Shown piece after piece: positions 37,689 to 46,400 of a stretch of 64,000 nt of DNA. Both the position numbers and the translations under genes were made by a program. Each line of letters begins with the position of its first letter. The stretch's first letter is position 1. The DNA lies in the NCBI RefSeq assembly GCF_900155475.1, contig NZ_FXAM01000001.1, forward strand, positions 1,847,501-1,911,500, in the 5' to 3' direction. The stretch is from Methylomagnum ishizawai (lineage in GTDB: Bacteria > Pseudomonadota > Gammaproteobacteria > Methylococcales > Methylococcaceae). The notes below the pieces were generated by a model, which saw nothing but the letters and a program-made list of their open reading frames with translations, was not told where the DNA came from and ran no database searches.

Positions 37689-38834
37689 CTAGAGCAGCAT
37701 GGCGGCTTCGGTGTCGATCAGCAAGGCGCCCGAGACCACCACCCGCTCGCCACCCTTGAGACCGTCGAGGATGGGGGTCATGCCGCTGCGGGCCGGGCCG
37801 ATCTGCACTTCCCGTGGCTCGAACACGCCCTCGGCGGTTTCCACATAGACCAGGGTTTGCTTGCCGTCCTTGATGAGGATGGCCGTGGTGGGCAGCACGA
37901 TATGGCCCGGCCCCGCCGCCTCGATGGACACCCGCGCATACATGCCGGGCCGCAGCGGGGTCTTGGGGTCGTCGGGTTCGATGAAGACCTGGCCGCGCCG
38001 CATGTCGGCCTGGATCGCGGCGCTCTCGCCCACCACATGGCCGCCGATGGGCTGGGGCAGGGAAGCGAGGCCGATGCTGGCCGCCGCGCCTTTTTCCACC
38101 AGCAACAAATCCGGCTCGAACACGTCGGCCACGATCCACAGCGAGGACGGTTCGCCCAGGTCGAACAGCGCCGAACCCGCCGCCACCGTCGCCCCCGCCG
38201 CCACATAGGCCCGCAGCACCGTGCTGTCCATCGGGGCGCGCACCACGACCTCCTCCGCCACGCCGTTGCCCAAGAGGCGCAGGGCGTCGCGGGCGCGTTC
38301 GTAGTCGGCGCGGTCCTCGTTCAACTGGGCTTCCGCCTCCATGCGCTCGATTTCCAGGCCGACGCCGCTGCGCTTCATCTCCTCTTGGCGCTGGTAGCGG
38401 TATTCGGCGCGGGCCAGTTCCACCTTGGCGCGGGCGAAATCGGAGCGCATCTGCGCGGCCTCGGCGCTGGCCAGGGTGACGAGCGGGTCGCCCGCCTTGA
38501 CCCGGTCGCCAATCTGCACATGGATTTTGCCGATCCGGCCCGCCACCACCGTGCCCGCCGTGGAAATGGCCTTGGCCCGGAAATCCACCCGGCCCGGCGC
38601 GGTCACCACGCCCGCCGAAGCTTGCGGCGAAATCGCTTGCACTTTGATATAGCCGAGGGATTCGGCACGGAGCTTGACGACGCGCTGGGGCGTGGGGTGT
38701 TCGGCGGGCGAGATGGCCAGGGGCGGTGCCGCCAGGGCGGAAGGTTCATGGTGGCCGCAGCCGGCGATGAGCATCGCCGCCGCGGGTCCGGCGAGTCCTG
38801 CAAGGCGCATGGTGGTTTTGGTTCGGGTGTTCAT
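37689..38834 (-). CDS. czcB: CzcB-type periplasmic adaptor, lipoprotein
   Basis: A 381-residue membrane fusion protein linking pump and outer membrane duct. With the ATG at 38834 (MNTRTKTTMRL) it begins a lipoprotein signal peptide with lipobox LIAGC; longer frames add an unneeded 13 codons. The lipoyl half-motifs (GRIGKIHVQIGDRVKAGDPL and VVVRAPMDSTVLRAYVAAG) flank a coiled-coil hairpin (RAEYRYQRQEEMKRSG to DYERARDALRLL). The C-terminal beta-barrel shows TPLRPGMYARVSIEA. It opens the operon, about 70 nt downstream of a TATAAT box with an overlapping palindrome. Confidence 0.9.
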   Translation of the reverse strand: MNTRTKTTMRLAGLAGPAAAMLIAGCGHHEPSALAAPPLAISPAEHPTPQRVVKLRAESLGYIKVQAISPQASAGVVTAPGRVDFRAKAISTAGTVVAGRIGKIHVQIGDRVKAGDPLVTLASAEAAQMRSDFARAKVELARAEYRYQRQEEMKRSGVGLEIERMEAEAQLNEDRADYERARDALRLLGNGVAEEVVVRAPMDSTVLRAYVAAGATVAAGSALFDLGEPSSLWIVADVFEPDLLLVEKGAAASIGLASLPQPIGGHVVGESAAIQADMRRGQVFIEPDDPKTPLRPGMYARVSIEAAGPGHIVLPTTAILIKDGKQTLVYVETAEGVFEPREVQIGPARSGMTPILDGLKGGERVVVSGALLIDTEAAMLL

Positions 38835-38910
38835 AAGCCTAAAGTATCCGCAAGCGGGGTAGGTGCTTGCCATAGGGCGCGGGACGCGGAGGTTCCGGTG
38901 CCATCCGTGA

Positions 38911-38932
38911 ATTATAGTATCGTGACGATACT
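38911..38932 (-). promoter_or_regulatory. Promoter -10 box and palindromic operator of the czc operon
   Basis: On the minus strand a perfect TATAAT lies at 38916-38911. It touches a perfect 17-bp palindrome, AGTATCGT-N-ACGATACT, at 38916-38932. A dyad directly upstream of the -10 box occupies the spacer where MerR- and repressor-type metal regulators bind. The -35 hexamer is poor (CAGACC-like at 20 bp), which fits activation by spacer distortion, but that is inference. No regulator gene is adjacent. The czcB start is about 77 bp downstream. Confidence 0.55.
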
Positions 38933-38940
38933 TTTGGGTC

Positions 38941-39555
38941 TGTCTTAATTTTAGGCGGGAAATAAACTTTTATTGCTAAACGTCCCGGAAACAATGGGGC
39001 CGGCGTTGTGTGGGAGCTTATCCAACGGTTGGATAACCCTGTGGCCGCTGCACCGTCGGGTGGATGGGAGGGGTGTGGCGCGGCCAGCGGCGGGTAGCGC
39101 TTGGGTATCCGCCCCGCAAGCCGCAGAAGAGGTGTCGGGACCGTGGGTCGGCGGCTTGGTCCGCCCGGTGCGTGCATGGGGGTTTGCCAAGCGCTGCCGG
39201 GCGATGCGCCCCACCCGTTTGGAAACGGGGAGGTTCGGCATCCATGCCGACAGGGGGCGTCCCTGCGTGTTAAAAAGCAGGTTCCATGCCAAGCCATGGT
39301 CGGCCTGGAGGCCCAAGCGTTCCGGGTATTTGCGTGGGAAGCTGGGACATGGGGACGACCCGGTAGGTTGAAAAACGCCATGCTTCCTGTGGATTTCAAC
39401 CAGGGTATTCCGGCCCGGTCCCGAAACGCAGCATTCATCCGCCGGGCCTCCGGTCCCGTCCTGCTTGCGGGCGGCGTTTCGATATATCATGCCCCGGTTC
39501 CGCCATCCCCGGACGGCGCGGAATCCCTTGCCCATCATCACTCACGGTAAACATC
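38941..39555. other. Long intergenic stretch between czcB and gpmI
   Basis: About 615 bp between the czc operator and gpmI. No recognisable gene. Both strands are open over long distances: minus strand 39541-38951 (196 codons) and plus strand 39101-39550 (149 codons), but neither translation resembles a known family, ribosome sites are poor, and compositions rich in R, P, G, S suggest shadow frames of GC-rich DNA. A second palindrome sits at 39018-39036. The gpmI promoter should lie in the last 200 bp. Confidence 0.4.
39018..39036. repeat. 19-bp perfect palindrome, TTATCCAAC-G-GTTGGATAA
   Basis: Two 9-bp arms separated by one G. Same geometry as the czc operator 85 bp away (arms around a single central base) but a different sequence, so a different regulator would be expected. 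Could be an operator for czc or for an outward promoter. Confidence 0.5.
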
Positions 39556-41202
39556 ATGCTGAATAAGCTAGCCGCCTTCCCAGGCATCCCAGGCCCGGTC
39601 GTCACCATCGTCCTCGACGGTTTCGGTTTTAGCGACCAGACCGAGGGCAATGCCATCGCCCAGGCCTATACCCCTACCCTGGACCGGCTGTTCGCCCAAT
39701 ACCCCCACACCCTGTTGAAAGCCCACGGCACCGCCGTTGGCATGCCCAGCGACGAAGACATGGGCAATTCCGAGGTCGGCCACAACGCCATCGGCGCGGG
39801 CCAGGTCTACAACCAGGGCGCTTCCCTGGTGTCCGAGGCCATCGCCAGCGGGGCGCTGTACCAAGGCCAAGCCTGGAAGGAAGTGGTCGCCAACGTCAAG
39901 GACCACGGCTCGACCCTGCATTTCCTGGGGCTGTTCTCCGACGGCAACGTGCATTCCCATATCGACCACCTCAAGGCGTTGATTCAACGCGCCAAGCTGG
40001 AAGGTGTCGCCCAGGTCCGCGTGCATATCTTGATCGATGGCCGCGACGTGCCGGAAACCTCCGCCCTGGAGTATGTCGAGCCGTTCGAGGAATTCCTGAA
40101 GCAAGTACGCGGCGAGAGCTTCGATGTCCGCATTGCCAGTGGCGGCGGGCGCATGTTCATCACCATGGATCGCTATGAAGCCGATTGGAAGATGGTCGAG
40201 CGCGGTTGGCACACCCATGTGCTAGGCGAGGCCCAGCAATTCGCGTCCGCCGCCGAGGCCGTGCGCGGGCTGCGGGAACAGCATCCCGGCATCATCGACC
40301 AGGATTTGCCGGCCTTCGTCATCGCCGAGAACGGCCAGCCGGTCGGCAAGATCGTCGATCACGACAGCGTGGTGTTCTTCAATTTCCGTGGCGACCGCGC
40401 CTTGGAAATCACCCGCGCCTTCGAGGAAGGCCCGGAATTTTCAGGCTTCGACCGGGGCGAGGTGCCGAACGTGACCTATGCCGGGATGCTGCAATACGAC
40501 GGCGATTTGAAAATCCCCAAGCGCTATCTGGTCGAGCCGCCCGCCATCCGTAACACCCTGGGCGAGCAACTGGCCGAGGCGGGCATCACCCAACTCGCCA
40601 TCTCCGAGACCCAGAAATACGGCCATGTCACCTATTTCTGGAACGGCAACCGTAGCGGTAAGTTCGACGACAAACTCGAAACCTATATCGAGATTCCCTC
40701 CGACAACGTGCCGTTCGAGCAGCGTCCGTGGATGAAGTCCGCCGAAATCACCGACGAGTTGATCCGCCAAATCCGCAGCGGCAAGCACAAGTTCCTGCGG
40801 GTCAACTACGCCAACGGCGACATGGTCGGCCATACCGGGAATTTCCAGGCCACGATCAGCGCGGTGGAAGCGGTGGATATCGCCCTGGGCCGCTTACTGC
40901 CGGTGATCGACGCCATGCAGGGCGTGGCGATCATCACCGCCGACCATGGCAACGCCGACGAGATGTATGAACTCGACAAGAAGACCGGCCAGCCCAAACA
41001 GGGTAAGGACGGGCGTTTCAAGGCCAAGACCGCGCACACGCTGAACCCGGTGCCGTTCATCTTCTACGATAACCAGACCCATGGCGCGGCCCAGATCGAC
41101 GAGAACCATTTCGGCCTGAGCAACCTCGCCAGCACCATCGTCAACCTGTTGGGCTACGCGGCCCCGACGATGTGGGATCGCGGCATTTTGCGCTTCAAGT
41201 AA
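39556..41202 (+). CDS. gpmI: 2,3-bisphosphoglycerate-independent phosphoglycerate mutase
   Basis: A 548-residue alkaline-phosphatase-fold enzyme that interconverts 3- and 2-phosphoglycerate using two Mn ions. Metal ligand D21 (VLDGFG) and phosphoserine S72 (DMGNSEVGHNAIGAG) are present, as is the second metal set in ITADHGNADEM and KTAHTLNPVPF. It is longer than E. coli GpmI by about 35 residues; the extra part includes KKTGQPKQGKDGRF near the C-terminus, as in the long plant-like form. Central enzyme of glycolysis and gluconeogenesis. Alone in its transcription unit, followed by a GC-rich hairpin. Confidence 0.96.
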   Translation: MLNKLAAFPGIPGPVVTIVLDGFGFSDQTEGNAIAQAYTPTLDRLFAQYPHTLLKAHGTAVGMPSDEDMGNSEVGHNAIGAGQVYNQGASLVSEAIASGALYQGQAWKEVVANVKDHGSTLHFLGLFSDGNVHSHIDHLKALIQRAKLEGVAQVRVHILIDGRDVPETSALEYVEPFEEFLKQVRGESFDVRIASGGGRMFITMDRYEADWKMVERGWHTHVLGEAQQFASAAEAVRGLREQHPGIIDQDLPAFVIAENGQPVGKIVDHDSVVFFNFRGDRALEITRAFEEGPEFSGFDRGEVPNVTYAGMLQYDGDLKIPKRYLVEPPAIRNTLGEQLAEAGITQLAISETQKYGHVTYFWNGNRSGKFDDKLETYIEIPSDNVPFEQRPWMKSAEITDELIRQIRSGKHKFLRVNYANGDMVGHTGNFQATISAVEAVDIALGRLLPVIDAMQGVAIITADHGNADEMYELDKKTGQPKQGKDGRFKAKTAHTLNPVPFIFYDNQTHGAAQIDENHFGLSNLASTIVNLLGYAAPTMWDRGILRFK

Positions 41203-41215
41203 GCCCCGCCCGGCT

Positions 41216-41240
41216 CCCGGCCCCTTCCGGCGGGGCCGGG
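41216..41240. terminator. GC-rich hairpin after gpmI
   Basis: CCCGGCCCC (41216-41224), loop of 7, and GGGGCCGGG (41232-41240) make a perfect 9-bp stem 14 bp after the gpmI stop. There is no T run, so it is at best a weak or rho-assisted terminator or a transcript-stabilising structure. Confidence 0.4.
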
Positions 41241-41294
41241 GTCCGCCGTTGTCCCCGCTGCCGGTGCGGAATTTATCCGCTATCCTCACACAGG

Positions 41295-42134
41295 ATGGAC
41301 CACACGACCTTTCCCATGGGCGACAAAGACATCCTTTCCAAATCAATCTTCAAGGCGCTGGTGCGCGACTTCGCGACCTATTTGTTCCATCTGCCGGTCG
41401 TCGAGGTCAAATTGTTGGAAACCGCGCAGCAGCGGGTCGAGGAGCGCCGCGCCGATCTCGTCGCCAAGGTCGCCCTGGCCGATGGCCTGCCTTTCATACT
41501 GCACATCGAAATCCAGAACGATAATCTCGCCGTCATGCCGGTGCGGATGCTGCGCTATCTGACCGACATCCTGTTGGAGAATCCGGGCCTGCCGGTGCGG
41601 CAATATCTGGTCTATATCGGCAAGAAACCGCTCGGCATGGCCGATGGCTTGAACCTCCCCGGTTTGGCCTACCGCTACGAATTGATCGACATGCACCGGG
41701 TGGATGCGGAATCCTTATTACGGCAAGACGCGCCGGATGCCTGGGTGTTGGCGATACTCTGCGATTTCCGGGGCCGGACGCCGCGTGAATTGGTGCATGG
41801 GATTCTCGAGCGCTTGGTCAGGGAATTCTGGGGCCAGCCGGGCAAATTGCGCGAATATGTGCGGATGCTGGAAATCTTGGGCAGCAACCGTGATTTCGAA
41901 GTGGATATCGAGGAGGAATTGGAGATGTTGAAGATCGAATATGAGAAGTTGCCGACTTATCGGATGGGGCTGAAGAAGGGCGAGCAATTGGGAGAGGAAA
42001 AAGGGGTGGCAAAAGAAAAAATAGAGAGCGCAAGAGCGATGCTGGCCCTGGGATTCGATAGTACGCAAATTGCGTTAGTTACGAAATTACCGATGGTGGA
42101 GATTGAGCGGTTGCGGACTGAGAACTCTCAATAA
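41295..42134 (+). CDS. Rpn-family recombination-promoting nuclease / PD-(D/E)XK transposase-like protein
   Basis: A 279-residue protein of the Rpn (transposase_31-like/DUF4351-associated) type. The N-terminal PD-(D/E)XK core shows ERRADLVAKV and then FILHIEIQND, giving the Asp and the Glu-x-Gln of the active site. The tail KGEQLGEEKGVAKEKIES followed by an AxxLLxLGF-like stretch (AMLALGFDSTQIALVT) is the usual C-terminus, proposed to bind DNA or detect sequence. Rpn proteins increase RecA-independent recombination in E. coli; others are phage-defence nucleases. Starts at 41295 or 41316 are possible. Confidence 0.8.
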   Translation: MDHTTFPMGDKDILSKSIFKALVRDFATYLFHLPVVEVKLLETAQQRVEERRADLVAKVALADGLPFILHIEIQNDNLAVMPVRMLRYLTDILLENPGLPVRQYLVYIGKKPLGMADGLNLPGLAYRYELIDMHRVDAESLLRQDAPDAWVLAILCDFRGRTPRELVHGILERLVREFWGQPGKLREYVRMLEILGSNRDFEVDIEEELEMLKIEYEKLPTYRMGLKKGEQLGEEKGVAKEKIESARAMLALGFDSTQIALVTKLPMVEIERLRTENSQ

Positions 42135-42382
42135 CCATGCGGCAATACCCGGATAGGCCGGAATTATATCGAGGGTGTTTATGTGGCGGATATGTATTTG
42201 TATTCCATGGATCGGGATTTGTTGCGGGCGGCGTGATTGTAAAAGAAACCCTTTTAACATCGTTCCTACGGTCTTTGCAGAAAATATAGGCGTGCTTATT
42301 GTGTGGGCTAAGGGGGTGCTTAATGAGTCGGAAATATGCTTGGCATAAAATGTTAATATTTATTTAATAGAGGCGCGACGTT

Positions 42383-42757
42383 ATGAACCAAATTTTTTTA
42401 ACTCCAGAGGAAGTGGCCGAGTTGCTCCGCGTTTCCACGGATGATGTTGTTGAACTTATAGAGGATGGTTCTTTATCTGCCTTACAGATAGGAGGGAGTT
42501 GGCGTGTTACTCAGGAAAGCTTAACGGGATTTTTATCTAATGGGTTGAAAGCGCAAAATTTAAAAGCTATAAATCGGGTAATGCAAGACCCAATTGCTTG
42601 GGCGAATATGCTACGCGAGTTTCCCGATGTGGCGAATAGTATAATTGATGGCGATTTTAAAGATGGGACTTTTGGAGAGTTTTTGCAAAAAGCACTTGCT
42701 ACATCTAATGGCGTAGCATCGGGGGCGATTACTACCCTTCATTCACGTAAATTGTAA
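42383..42757 (+). CDS. Excisionase-family (HTH_17) DNA-binding protein
   Basis: A 124-residue protein. Residues 5-52 form a MerR/excisionase-like winged helix: FLTPEEVAELLRVSTDDVVE then LIEDGSLSALQIGGSWRVT. The C-terminal 70 residues are not recognised. The gene and its surroundings are A+T-richer than the rest of the window, a sign of acquisition. A TTGGCA at 42340 and TTTAAT at 42363 with a 17-bp spacer make a possible promoter just upstream, though the start would be very close to the GAGG ribosome site. A GGCCGCACGGC then T6 at 42774-42790 may be a weak terminator. Could regulate the toxin-antitoxin gene that follows; not shown. Confidence 0.7.
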   Translation: MNQIFLTPEEVAELLRVSTDDVVELIEDGSLSALQIGGSWRVTQESLTGFLSNGLKAQNLKAINRVMQDPIAWANMLREFPDVANSIIDGDFKDGTFGEFLQKALATSNGVASGAITTLHSRKL

Positions 42758-42843
42758 GTTTGGATATATTCATGGCCGCACGGCTTTTTTGTTAATGAAT
42801 CTTAAGTTCAGTATGAACGAATATGTGGCGATGTGGCGATCTT

Positions 42844-43392
42844 ATGATTTATGACTTCGAATGGGATCCACATAAAGCCGACATAAATTACCGCAAGCAC
42901 GGCATTAGCTTTGAGCGGGCTTCCGAGGTTTTCCGCGATCCCTTGGCTTTGACGGTTTATGACGTAGCGCATAGCGACTATGAAGAACGCTGGAATACCT
43001 TGGGTTTGGATCAAAGTCTCACGTTATTAGTGGTCGCCCATACCTATCAGGTAACTGGCCCGTCCAATGCAATCGTGCGAATTATATCCGCTAGGCTGGC
43101 AAGCAAGCGGGAACAGCAAAACTACTCGGAAGAACCGAACATCATGGGTGTAGCTATGAACCAGGATAATATTTTGGATCAAAACGACGACCTCCCGGCT
43201 GAAATAGACTTCAGCAAAGGGACGCGGGGCAAGTTTTATCATCCCGACCTCAAGTTCAATATACCGATTTATCTGGATGAGGAAGTACAACGTTATCTCG
43301 CGGCTATCGCATCGCGCAAAGGTATCTCTATTTCCGATGTCGCCAACGATTTGCTCAAGAAAGATATCGCCATGATCGAAGCCATGCGCTGA
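42844..43392 (+). CDS. BrnT-type toxin fused in frame to its BrnA-like antitoxin
   Basis: A 182-residue protein. Residues 1 to about 97 are a complete BrnT (RelE-fold ribonuclease toxin): YDFEWDPHKADINYRKHGIS, VARLASKREQQNY-like end (actual IVRIISARLASKREQQNY). Without a stop, about 105-182 read as the antitoxin: EIDFSKGTRGKFYHPDLKFN, IPIYLDEEVQRYLAAI and VANDLLKKDIAMIEA, a ribbon-helix-helix or CopG-type partner normally encoded by a separate overlapping gene. Internal ATGs at 43144 and 43156, the first about 9 nt after GGAAGAA, could give free antitoxin of 82 or 78 residues. ATG at 42823 is an alternative start of the whole frame. Lies in the A+T-richer islet. Confidence 0.78.
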   Translation: MIYDFEWDPHKADINYRKHGISFERASEVFRDPLALTVYDVAHSDYEERWNTLGLDQSLTLLVVAHTYQVTGPSNAIVRIISARLASKREQQNYSEEPNIMGVAMNQDNILDQNDDLPAEIDFSKGTRGKFYHPDLKFNIPIYLDEEVQRYLAAIASRKGISISDVANDLLKKDIAMIEAMR

Positions 43393-43456
43393 GTCGGATA
43401 CTGAATTATCCGCCTACCGCATTCTATTATTTAGCACCAATCTAAGGGGTAATCCG

Positions 43457-46400
43457 ATGACCCAATCCCAAGTCATCACCCTGGAAGGCAACGAAGCCGT
43501 CGCTTACGTCGCCTACCGCGTCAACGAAGTCTGCGCGATCTACCCGATCACGCCCTCATCCACCATGGCCGAACTGGCCGACCAATGGTCCGCCGAAGGC
43601 AAGAAAAACCTCTGGGGCGAAATCCCCCTGGTCGTCGAAATGCAGAGCGAAGGCGGGGCCGCCGGTGCGGTCCACGGCGCTTTGCAGACCGGGGCGCTCA
43701 CCACCACCTTCACGGCCTCGCAAGGGCTGCTGTTGATGATCCCCAACATGTACAAGATCGCCGGGGAACTCACCCCGACGGTGTTCCACGTCGCGGCGCG
43801 GGCCTTGGCGGCGCAGGGTTTGTCGATCTTCGGCGACCATTCCGACGTGGCGGCGGTGCGGCATACTGGCTTCGCCCAACTCGGTTCGGCCTCGGTGCAG
43901 GAAGCCCACGACATGGCCCTCATCGCCCAAGCCGCGACCCTGGCGACACGGGTGCCATTCGTGCATTTCTTCGATGGCTTCCGCACCTCGCACGAAGTCA
44001 GCAAGCTGCATCTCATCCCCGACGACCAGATGCGGGCCATGATCGACGAAAGCCTCGTCCGGGCGCATCGGGCGCGTGGCCTCAATCCCGACAATCCCTT
44101 CATCCGCGGCACGGCGCAAAACCCGGATGTGTATTTTCAGGGCCGGGAAACGGTGAATCCGTTCTACGCCCAATTGCCCGCCACCGTGCAGCAGGTCATG
44201 GACCGCTTCGGCGAACTCACGGGCCGCAAGTACCACCTGTTCGATTATTACGGCCATCCCGAGGCCGAGCGCGTCGCCGTCGTCATGGGGTCCGCGGTCT
44301 ACACCCTGCGCGAAACCGTGCGCCACCTGGAGGCCCAGGGCGAAAAGGTCGGTGTGATTCATGTCCGGCTGTGCCTGCCGTTCTCGGCGGAACATTTCCT
44401 GGCAGCGCTACCCAAGACCGCCCGCGCCATCGCCGTGCTGGACCGCCTGAAAGCGCCCGGTTCTTCCGGCGAGCCGCTTTACGGCGATGTGGTGTCCACC
44501 CTGGCCGAAGCCTATCTCGGCGGTAAACTGCAAAACCTGCCGCGCATCATCGGCGGGCGCTATGGCTTGTCGTCCAAGGAATTCAATCCCGGCATGGCGA
44601 AGGCGGTGTTGGACGAACTCAAGAAGGATGAGCCGAAGAACCATTTCACGGTCGGCATCCACGACGATGTGTCGTTCACCAGCCTGGACTACGACGCCGG
44701 TTTCGATATCGAGCCGGATAATGTGGTCCGCGCTTTGTTCTTCGGCCTGGGTGCGGATGGCACTGTCGGCGCGAATAAGAACAGCATCAAGATCATCGGC
44801 GAATCCACTGATCTCTATGCCCAAGGCTATTTCGTCTACGACTCCAAGAAATCCGGTTCCCGCACCGTGTCGCATGTGCGCTTCGGGCCGGAACCCATCG
44901 AAGCGCCGTATTTGATCCAGAAGGCCAGCTTCATCGGCTGCCATCAATTCAACTTCGTGGAAAAGCTCGACGTGCTGGCGAACGCCAAGCCCGGCGCGAC
45001 TTTGCTGCTCAGCAGTCCCTACGGTGCCGACGAGGTTTGGGACCGGCTGCCCCGCGAAATGCAGCAACGCATCATCGATTTGCGGCTCAAGTTCTACGTG
45101 ATCGACGCCGCCAAGGTGGCGCGGGATACCGGCATGGCCGGGCGCACCAATACCATCATGCAGACCTGTTTCTTCGCGCTGTCCGGCGTGTTGCCGCGTG
45201 AAGCCGCCATCGCCAAGATCAAGGAAGCGATCAAAAAGACCTACGGCAAGAAGGGCGAGGACGTGGTGCGGAAGAATTTCGAGGCGGTGGACCAGACCTT
45301 GGCCCATCTCTACGCAGTGGACGTGCCCGCCGAGGCCAGCAGCCGCATCGAGTTACCGCCGGTGGTGTCGCCGGACGCGCCGGATTTCGTGCGGAAGGTG
45401 ACGGCCCTGATGATGGCCGGGCGCGGCGACGAATTGTCGGTCAGCCAAGTGCCGTTGGACGGCACCTATCCGTCCGGCACCACCCAATGGGAAAAGCGCA
45501 ACATCGCCCAGTCCGTGCCGATGTGGGAGCCGGAGATTTGCATTCAATGCGGCAATTGCAGTTTCGTCTGCCCGCATAGCGTGATCCGCGCCAAGTTCTA
45601 CCATCAGGACCAGCTCGCCGGTGCGCCGGAAAGCTTCCAGTCCGCGCCGATCAGCGCCCGCGGCTTCCCGGAAACCCGCTACACCTTGCAGGTCTACACC
45701 GAAGACTGCACCGGCTGCGGCCTGTGCGTCGAGGTTTGCCCGGCCAAGAGCCTCAAGGAAAGCGGCGTGAAAGCCATCAATATGAAACCGAAAGACCCGC
45801 TGCCGACGAAGGACCGCGAAAACATCGGTTTCTTCGAGACCCTGCCGGTCAACAACCGCGCCCGGGTGGATTTCTCCTCGGTGCGCGGGGCGCAGTTCCT
45901 GCAACCGCTGTTCGAGTTCAGCGGGGCGTGCGCGGGCTGCGGTGAAACACCTTATGTGCGCTTGCTTTCGCAGTTGTTCGGCGACCGGCTCATCGTCGCC
46001 AATGCCACCGGCTGTTCTTCGATCTATGGCGGCAACCTGCCGACCACGCCGTGGACCACCGATAGCGAGGGCCGGGGACCGGCCTGGTCGAATTCGCTGT
46101 TCGAGGATAATGCCGAGTTCGGCCTAGGGTTCCGGCTGACGGCGGACCAGCATTTGAGCTTGGCGCAACGCCTAGCGACCGGACTCAAGGCCACGCTGGA
46201 CCGGCCCGCCCTGGTCGATGAAATCCTGGCCGCGCCACAACTCACCGAATCCCAAATCCGCGCCCAACGCGAACGGGTGGCCCAACTCAAGGCCGCGCTA
46301 CTGCGGCGCGACGACGAGGCGGCCAAGGATTTGCTGTCGGTGGTCGATCATCTGGTGCGGCGCAGCATCTGGATTGTCGGCGGCGATGGCTGGGCCTACG

